Source of the DNA: Sphingomonas sp. NFR15
GTDB taxonomy: Bacteria; Pseudomonadota; Alphaproteobacteria; Sphingomonadales; Sphingomonadaceae
NCBI RefSeq assembly: GCF_900103265.1
Contig: NZ_FMWX01000003.1
Span: forward strand, 124,001 to 188,000
Length of the DNA stretch: 64,000 bases
Reading direction: 5' to 3'
Position numbers and translations under genes: made by a program. Within the stretch, counting starts at the first letter, position 1; the number at the start of each line of letters is the position of its first letter. This document shows positions 60,003 through 64,000 of the stretch, piece by piece. Under the pieces are notes generated by a model. That model was not told where the DNA came from, ran no database searches, and was given only the letters and a program-made list of their open reading frames with translations.

Positions 60003-61085
60003 TTAGCGCTTGGCGTGCGTCGCGGAACGCAATCTCCGGTCGAGCGCGCGGAGCCGCACTTCGTCCGAAGCGATGGCGGCCAGCGCCTGGATCGTCTTCA
60101 TCTCGCGTTCGCCGATCACGCGCGGCTTGCGGTCGATCACGCACAGCGAGCCGACGATGAAGCCGTCATCATCCACCACCGGCGCGCCGGCATAGAAACG
60201 GAAGCGAGGCTCCCCCGCCACCGCCGGATTGTCGGCGAAGCGCGGATCGGCGGAGAGATCCGGCACGGTGAACACCTCGCGCTGCAGGATCGTGTGGTTG
60301 CAAAAAGCCCAGCTCCGTGGCGTGTCTGCCATGTCGAGGCCGACCTTCGATTTGAACCATTGTTTGGTGGGGGTGAGCAGCGTGAGCAGCGCGATCGGGG
60401 TGTCGAGAGTCTGCGCGGCGAGCCAGGTCAGCCGGTCGAAACCCTCTTCATTCTCGGAGTTGAGCAGGCCCGAGCGCTCGACCGCCATCAGCCGCCGCCG
60501 CTCGTCCCGCGAGACCGGGAAGGCGACGCCCCAGTCAGCGAGCCCGGCGTCGTCAGCGGCGAATGCCGATCCCCGTAGCGTCGCCAGCGCCTGCGCGGGC
60601 GTCGCGGCGTGGCTGACGCGGGCGGCGAGATCTGCGGGCACGTCCGCTTCGCCGCCGACGGCGATGATGCGGGTCGCCGAGATCGTCTTGTCCGCCGCCA
60701 GGCTCCGCAACAGCGGCTCGCTGTTCAGCCCCGATACGCAGTCGACCAGCACGCCAAACGGCCGCGCCGAGCCGATCGTCACCAGCGCGGCGAGCGCGTC
60801 ATCGAAATAGTCGATCGAGAAGTCGGCGGCGTTCTCGGCGGCGGCGCGATAGGTCGGCAGCCGGTCGTTCGCGGCGACGACGACGAGGATCGCGGAGGTT
60901 TCGGTTTCCGCCGGCGACTGCTTGCTGTCGATCAGCGCCAGCACATCCGCGTGATAGACCCGCCGGTGGCCGCCCGGCGTCTTCCAGGAGGGGATCGCCC
61001 CACCCTCGATCAGCACCTGCGCGGTGCGTACCGAAACGCCCAGCAATTTGGCGACGTCGGCCGTGGTCAAAATGTCCTTCGTCAC
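60003..61085 (-). CDS. Excisionase-like HTH protein with receiver-like and GAF domains
   Basis: A 360-residue protein starting at GTG 61085, which follows GGGAG. N-terminal MerR/excisionase-type helix-turn-helix (about 6-52; TADVAKLLGVSVRTAQ, WKTPGGHRRVYH). A middle region (about 65-175) has receiver-like strands with Asp115 (GVLVDC) where a phosphate acceptor would be, but the N-terminal acidic pair is poor. A GAF domain follows (about 200-355; WFKSKVGLD, FCNHTIL, FYAGAPVV, GSLCVIDR), similar to light or redox GAF modules but with no assigned ligand. Probably a transcription regulator; target unknown. The GMC gene is 427 bases downstream and the ROK gene 118 bases upstream. Confidence 0.85.
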   Translation of the reverse strand: MTKDILTTADVAKLLGVSVRTAQVLIEGGAIPSWKTPGGHRRVYHADVLALIDSKQSPAETETSAILVVVAANDRLPTYRAAAENAADFSIDYFDDALAALVTIGSARPFGVLVDCVSGLNSEPLLRSLAADKTISATRIIAVGGEADVPADLAARVSHAATPAQALATLRGSAFAADDAGLADWGVAFPVSRDERRRLMAVERSGLLNSENEEGFDRLTWLAAQTLDTPIALLTLLTPTKQWFKSKVGLDMADTPRSWAFCNHTILQREVFTVPDLSADPRFADNPAVAGEPRFRFYAGAPVVDDDGFIVGSLCVIDRKPRVIGEREMKTIQALAAIASDEVRLRALDRRLRSATHAKR

Positions 61086-61203
61086 GCTTGCGACTCCCTG
61101 ACCCGCCGGACCCGTCGCAACCCTCGTGCGGCTCTCCAATCTGCTCGAGCGGTATGGGCGTCGATATACTGATAGAATCGGCAACTTAAAGGGCGCGCCC
61201 TGC

Positions 61204-62325
61204 TTACCCAATCGTCGTTGCGTGGATCGGTAGCAGCGCCGCGCCGAGCGTCGCCGCGCTACCCTCCAGCGTCGAGACCGAGATGCGCGGCGCCGTGCCG
61301 ACATGGTCGCCGATCCGCATTGTGCCGTAATCGATGCGGTCGACCAGTGCGGTCAGGATGCGGTTAGGCAGAGGGCTGGAGATGACGAACTCGCCGGGGT
61401 CGATCCAGGCCAGGCCCCAGTTGATGATCGGTGCGATCTGATGTGCGGCCCGCTCGACCCACCGGGCAACGACCGCCTCATAGCCGCGTGTGACGACATC
61501 GAAATCCAGTAGCGAATGGATCGGACACCCTTCGCTGCGCAGCGTGGAAAGAAGATCGAGCGTGGACGGCCGCGGTTGGTCGACCGGATACAGGCTGCCG
61601 ACCTCGCCCGCACTCGCGGTCGCACCGCGCAGGATGCGGCCATCGACGATGATGCCCGCGCCGATCCCGTGGCCGAGCAGGATCACCACGGCGGTGGAAC
61701 AGCGCCTCATCAGCCCGCCGACATAATATTCCGCCAGCGCGGCCGCGTTGGCATCGTTCTCGATCCAGACATCGTGACCGATCTGTTCCTCGAACAGCGC
61801 CTTCAGATCGACGCCGCGCCATGCTGCCAGGCTATCGACGGTCCAGCGCCGGGCGCCGTCCGGTGACAGCGCGGCGCCCGGCACGCCGACGCCCACGCCG
61901 AGCAATCGCCAGCCAAGCAGCCTGTGCGCGATCGCCAACTCGTGCATCGTCGCCATCACCCGGAGCGCGAACGCTTTCGGATCGGGATCCTCGAACGGAT
62001 GCGAGCAATGCGCGATCACACCGCCCGCATAATCGACCAGCGCGACTTCTATCAGCCCGCGATGCACCACCGCGCCGACCGCATAGCCGGCGGCGGGTGA
62101 GATGCACAACGGCACCGCCGGCCGGCCCGGCGTCATCGGCTCCGCACCTGGACTTTCCGCAATCAGGCCATGCGCGAGCAAGGTGCCCGACAGGCGCGTG
62201 AGCTTCGATGCACTCATGTCGAGCTTGGTCGCGAGATCCTTGCGCGAACGTGGGCCATGGGACCGCAGAACATTCACGATCCGCCGTTCGTCCTCGTCGA
62301 GCCGCAATCCCGAGAATGCCACCAC
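61204..62325 (-). CDS. ROK family transcriptional regulator, second copy
   Basis: A 373-residue ROK protein. I place the start at GTG 62325, seven bases after AAGGAG; an ATG at 62358 exists but lacks a ribosome-binding site and abuts the operator. The winged helix is at about 8-60 (VLRSHGPRSRKDLATKLDMS), then a ROK body (IENDANAAALAEY, LLGHGIGAGIIVDG). As in the other ROK gene here, the CxCGxxGC zinc motif is absent. It faces away from the TonB-dependent receptor, with an almost perfect palindrome between, and probably represses that receptor and itself. Confidence 0.88.
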   Translation of the reverse strand: MVAFSGLRLDEDERRIVNVLRSHGPRSRKDLATKLDMSASKLTRLSGTLLAHGLIAESPGAEPMTPGRPAVPLCISPAAGYAVGAVVHRGLIEVALVDYAGGVIAHCSHPFEDPDPKAFALRVMATMHELAIAHRLLGWRLLGVGVGVPGAALSPDGARRWTVDSLAAWRGVDLKALFEEQIGHDVWIENDANAAALAEYYVGGLMRRCSTAVVILLGHGIGAGIIVDGRILRGATASAGEVGSLYPVDQPRPSTLDLLSTLRSEGCPIHSLLDFDVVTRGYEAVVARWVERAAHQIAPIINWGLAWIDPGEFVISSPLPNRILTALVDRIDYGTMRIGDHVGTAPRISVSTLEGSAATLGAALLPIHATTIG

Positions 62326-62358
62326 CGCCACGCTCCTTCGCGATTCCGCGTAGCGCAT

Positions 62359-62382
62359 TAATATATTTCGTGAAATTAATTA
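62359..62382. promoter_or_regulatory. Palindromic operator between the second ROK gene and the TonB receptor
   Basis: Arms TAATATATTTC and GAAATTAATTA around centre GT, symmetric at 9 of 11 positions; the core ATTTC/GAAAT is perfect. It sits 34 bases from the ROK start and 56 from the receptor ATG, fitting a ROK repressor site. It differs from the TAAAYAAA sites of the first locus. Confidence 0.6.
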
Positions 62383-62438
62383 AAATTGTCACATTGGGCG
62401 TCCAGCCGCTGTCGCATAAGAGAACAGGGTGGACGATC

Positions 62439-64000
62439 ATGACGAAATACGGCTTGCGCACGGGGTGCGCCTTCGCGGCGCTGAGCATCGCGGCTTATTC
62501 TCCGGCGTCAGCGCAGACCGGGCCGGTGGCGCCCGGCGACGCGGTCGCCAGCGGGACCGCAGACGGCGCGCAGGCGTCCGGTGCGACTGCCACCCCGGAG
62601 ACGAGCGCGGACATCATCGTCACCGGATCGGCCCGCCAGCAGCGTCGCTTCGACGTTTCTTACGCGGTCAATTCGCTCAGCAACGCGGACATCCAGAAGC
62701 TTGCGCCGGTCAACTTCGCCGACCTGCTCGGCAAGCTACCGGGCTTTGCGGTGGAGAACACCGGGGGCGAGGTTCAGAACATCTTCCGCCTGCGCGGCTT
62801 GCCGAGCGACGGTGGCCTCGTCACCTTCCAGCAGGATGGGTTGCCGCTGTTCCACGAAAACGACGGCAATTTCTTCCGCGGCGACGATCTCAACCGCTTT
62901 GATCTCATGACGCAGCGGGTCGAGGTCGTGCGCGGCGGCCCAGCGCCGGTGTATGCGAGCTACGCTGCGGCGATCGTCAACAACATCACCGTGTCGGGCA
63001 CCTCCACCCCGCGCGGCAAGGCGCAGGTCACGCTCGGCGACACCGGCCTCTACCGGCTCGATGGCTATCAGTCCGGACCGATCGACGATTCCACTTATTA
63101 TGCGATCGGCGGATTCATCCGCCAGCACGACGGCTATCGTGACAACGGCTTCCCCAACGATCGCGGCGGCCAGATCCGGGCGAACATCAAGCACGATTTC
63201 GCGACCGGCTCGCTGCGCGTTTCGATCAATTATCTCAACGACCACAACGTCTTCTATCTGCCGATCCCGACCGCCGATCCGCGCGATCCGAGCAAATCGC
63301 TCAACCAATATATCGACTATTTCAGCGGTACGATGAACTCGCCGGCGCTCCGCGACGCGACGATCCGCTATCGCCAGGCCGATGGCACCACGCGTACGGT
63401 CGGCGCCGATCTCGGCAACGGTCGCCATACCGAATTCGGCAATCTCGGCGTGCAGTACGACACCGATATCGACGGCTGGAAGATTGCCGCCAAGGGCGGA
63501 GTCAGCGTCGGCAAGCTGCATTTCGACGCGCTATATTCGACCTCGAATCCATCCGACGCCAACGCATTTGCCGGCAGCTATCTGAGCGCCGCGCGCACCG
63601 CGTTCGGTGCCGGTGTCAGCCGGCTCGGCTATGCGATCGCGGGTACCAACGGCAGCGAGGTCTATGATCCCAACGCGGCCTCGGGGTTGGTCGTGCCCGG
63701 CCAGTTCCGGGATGTCGTATCCAAATTCTATTCGACGCAAGGCGATGTGAGCGTCACGCGGTCGATCACGACCGGGTTCGGTACACACGACCTGCGCGTC
63801 GGCGTGTATGGCAGCCTATATGGTGAAACCAACGAGGTCGCCTATCAGGACTATCTGCTCGAGGTCCGCGGCAAGCCGCGCACGCTCGACCTGATCGCCT
63901 ACAACGCTGCCGGCCAGGCGCTCGGCTCGGTGACCGACAAGGGCGTGCTGCGCTATACGACCACGCTCAACCGAGGCAACACCGACGCCTCGATGTACGC
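62439..64000 (+). CDS. TonB-dependent outer-membrane receptor (3'-truncated by window edge)
   Basis: The frame is open from ATG 62439 to the last base, 520 residues seen. A signal peptide (about 1-26; ending PASAQ) is followed by a low-complexity Ala/Gly/Thr linker, the TonB-box-like DIIVTG at about 54, and the plug (about 60-190): FADLLGKLPGFAVENTGGEV, FRLRGLPSDGGLVTFQQDG, RVEVVRGGPAPVYASYAAAI. Barrel strands follow (YYAIGGFIRQHDGYRDNGF). The plug form is like sphingomonad receptors for sugars and other organics rather than classical siderophore ones, but the ligand cannot be read. Divergence from a ROK regulator favours an oligosaccharide. Confidence 0.93.
   Translation, partial: MTKYGLRTGCAFAALSIAAYSPASAQTGPVAPGDAVASGTADGAQASGATATPETSADIIVTGSARQQRRFDVSYAVNSLSNADIQKLAPVNFADLLGKLPGFAVENTGGEVQNIFRLRGLPSDGGLVTFQQDGLPLFHENDGNFFRGDDLNRFDLMTQRVEVVRGGPAPVYASYAAAIVNNITVSGTSTPRGKAQVTLGDTGLYRLDGYQSGPIDDSTYYAIGGFIRQHDGYRDNGFPNDRGGQIRANIKHDFATGSLRVSINYLNDHNVFYLPIPTADPRDPSKSLNQYIDYFSGTMNSPALRDATIRYRQADGTTRTVGADLGNGRHTEFGNLGVQYDTDIDGWKIAAKGGVSVGKLHFDALYSTSNPSDANAFAGSYLSAARTAFGAGVSRLGYAIAGTNGSEVYDPNAASGLVVPGQFRDVVSKFYSTQGDVSVTRSITTGFGTHDLRVGVYGSLYGETNEVAYQDYLLEVRGKPRTLDLIAYNAAGQALGSVTDKGVLRYTTTLNRGNTDASMY

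Noticed and set aside
1..64000. tRNA, rRNA, CRISPR arrays, insertion sequences, prophage or conjugation genes
   Set aside because: None seen: no spaced repeats, no transposase or integrase motifs, and no cloverleaf noticed in the gaps read by eye.

Overview
The window looks like chromosomal DNA from a high-GC, carbohydrate-degrading alphaproteobacterium, most likely a Sphingomonas-type member of the Sphingomonadales. The reasons are the base composition, many periplasmic glycoside hydrolases with Sec or Tat signals, a TonB-dependent receptor beside a ROK regulator, and tightly packed operons joined by ATGA or TGATG overlaps. This is inference; there is no rRNA or other marker gene. I saw no tRNA, insertion sequence, prophage or CRISPR array. 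Nearly every base belongs to a gene, and the 47 genes called here leave only three gene-free gaps above 300 bases.

Layout. (1) 1-16.9 kb is a glycan locus: the end of a GH3 beta-glycosidase, GH31, a LamG-GH2 beta-mannosidase/glucosaminidase type enzyme, GH92 and GH125 alpha-mannosidases, and a ROK regulator. Inserted among them is an N-acyl-D-amino-acid module: D-aminoacylase, RidA, a GntP/DsdX-type permease and a PLP D-amino-acid lyase/aldolase. Three promoter regions of this block share an A-rich TAAAYAAA half-site, so they may form one regulon. (2) 17-20.4 kb holds a lower-GC orphan protein, an AraC regulator, a small outer-membrane barrel and a cupin. (3) 20.5-23.5 kb is an ECF sigma/anti-sigma pair divergent from a membrane-anchored SrpA-type catalase and a cytochrome b561. 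Both directions carry the same promoter, GGAATA-N15-CGTCTCA. (4) 23.9-28.1 kb is an OmpR-type regulator, a di-haem cytochrome c peroxidase and a hybrid-like histidine kinase. (5) 28.2-53.8 kb is a type VI secretion system (T6SS): tssK, tssL, tssM, pppA, then (minus strand) vgrG, an unassigned gene and fha, then tssA, tssB, tssC, hcp, an unassigned 512-residue protein, tagJ, tssE, tssF, tssG, clpV and ppkA. No tssJ or PAAR gene was seen. (6) 54-61 kb contains a LysR regulator, two alpha/beta hydrolases, a GMC oxidoreductase followed by an OmpR-family regulator whose receiver lacks the phosphorylation residues, and an HTH-GAF protein. (7) 61.2-64 kb is a second ROK regulator divergent from a TonB-dependent receptor cut by the window end.

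How the parts work together. The hydrolases probably trim mannose-rich glycans in the periplasm, while the D-amino-acid genes recover nitrogen and carbon from acylated D-amino acids. The ECF module looks like a self-contained peroxide response. The T6SS appears to be controlled after translation by the PpkA-PppA-Fha phosphorylation switch.
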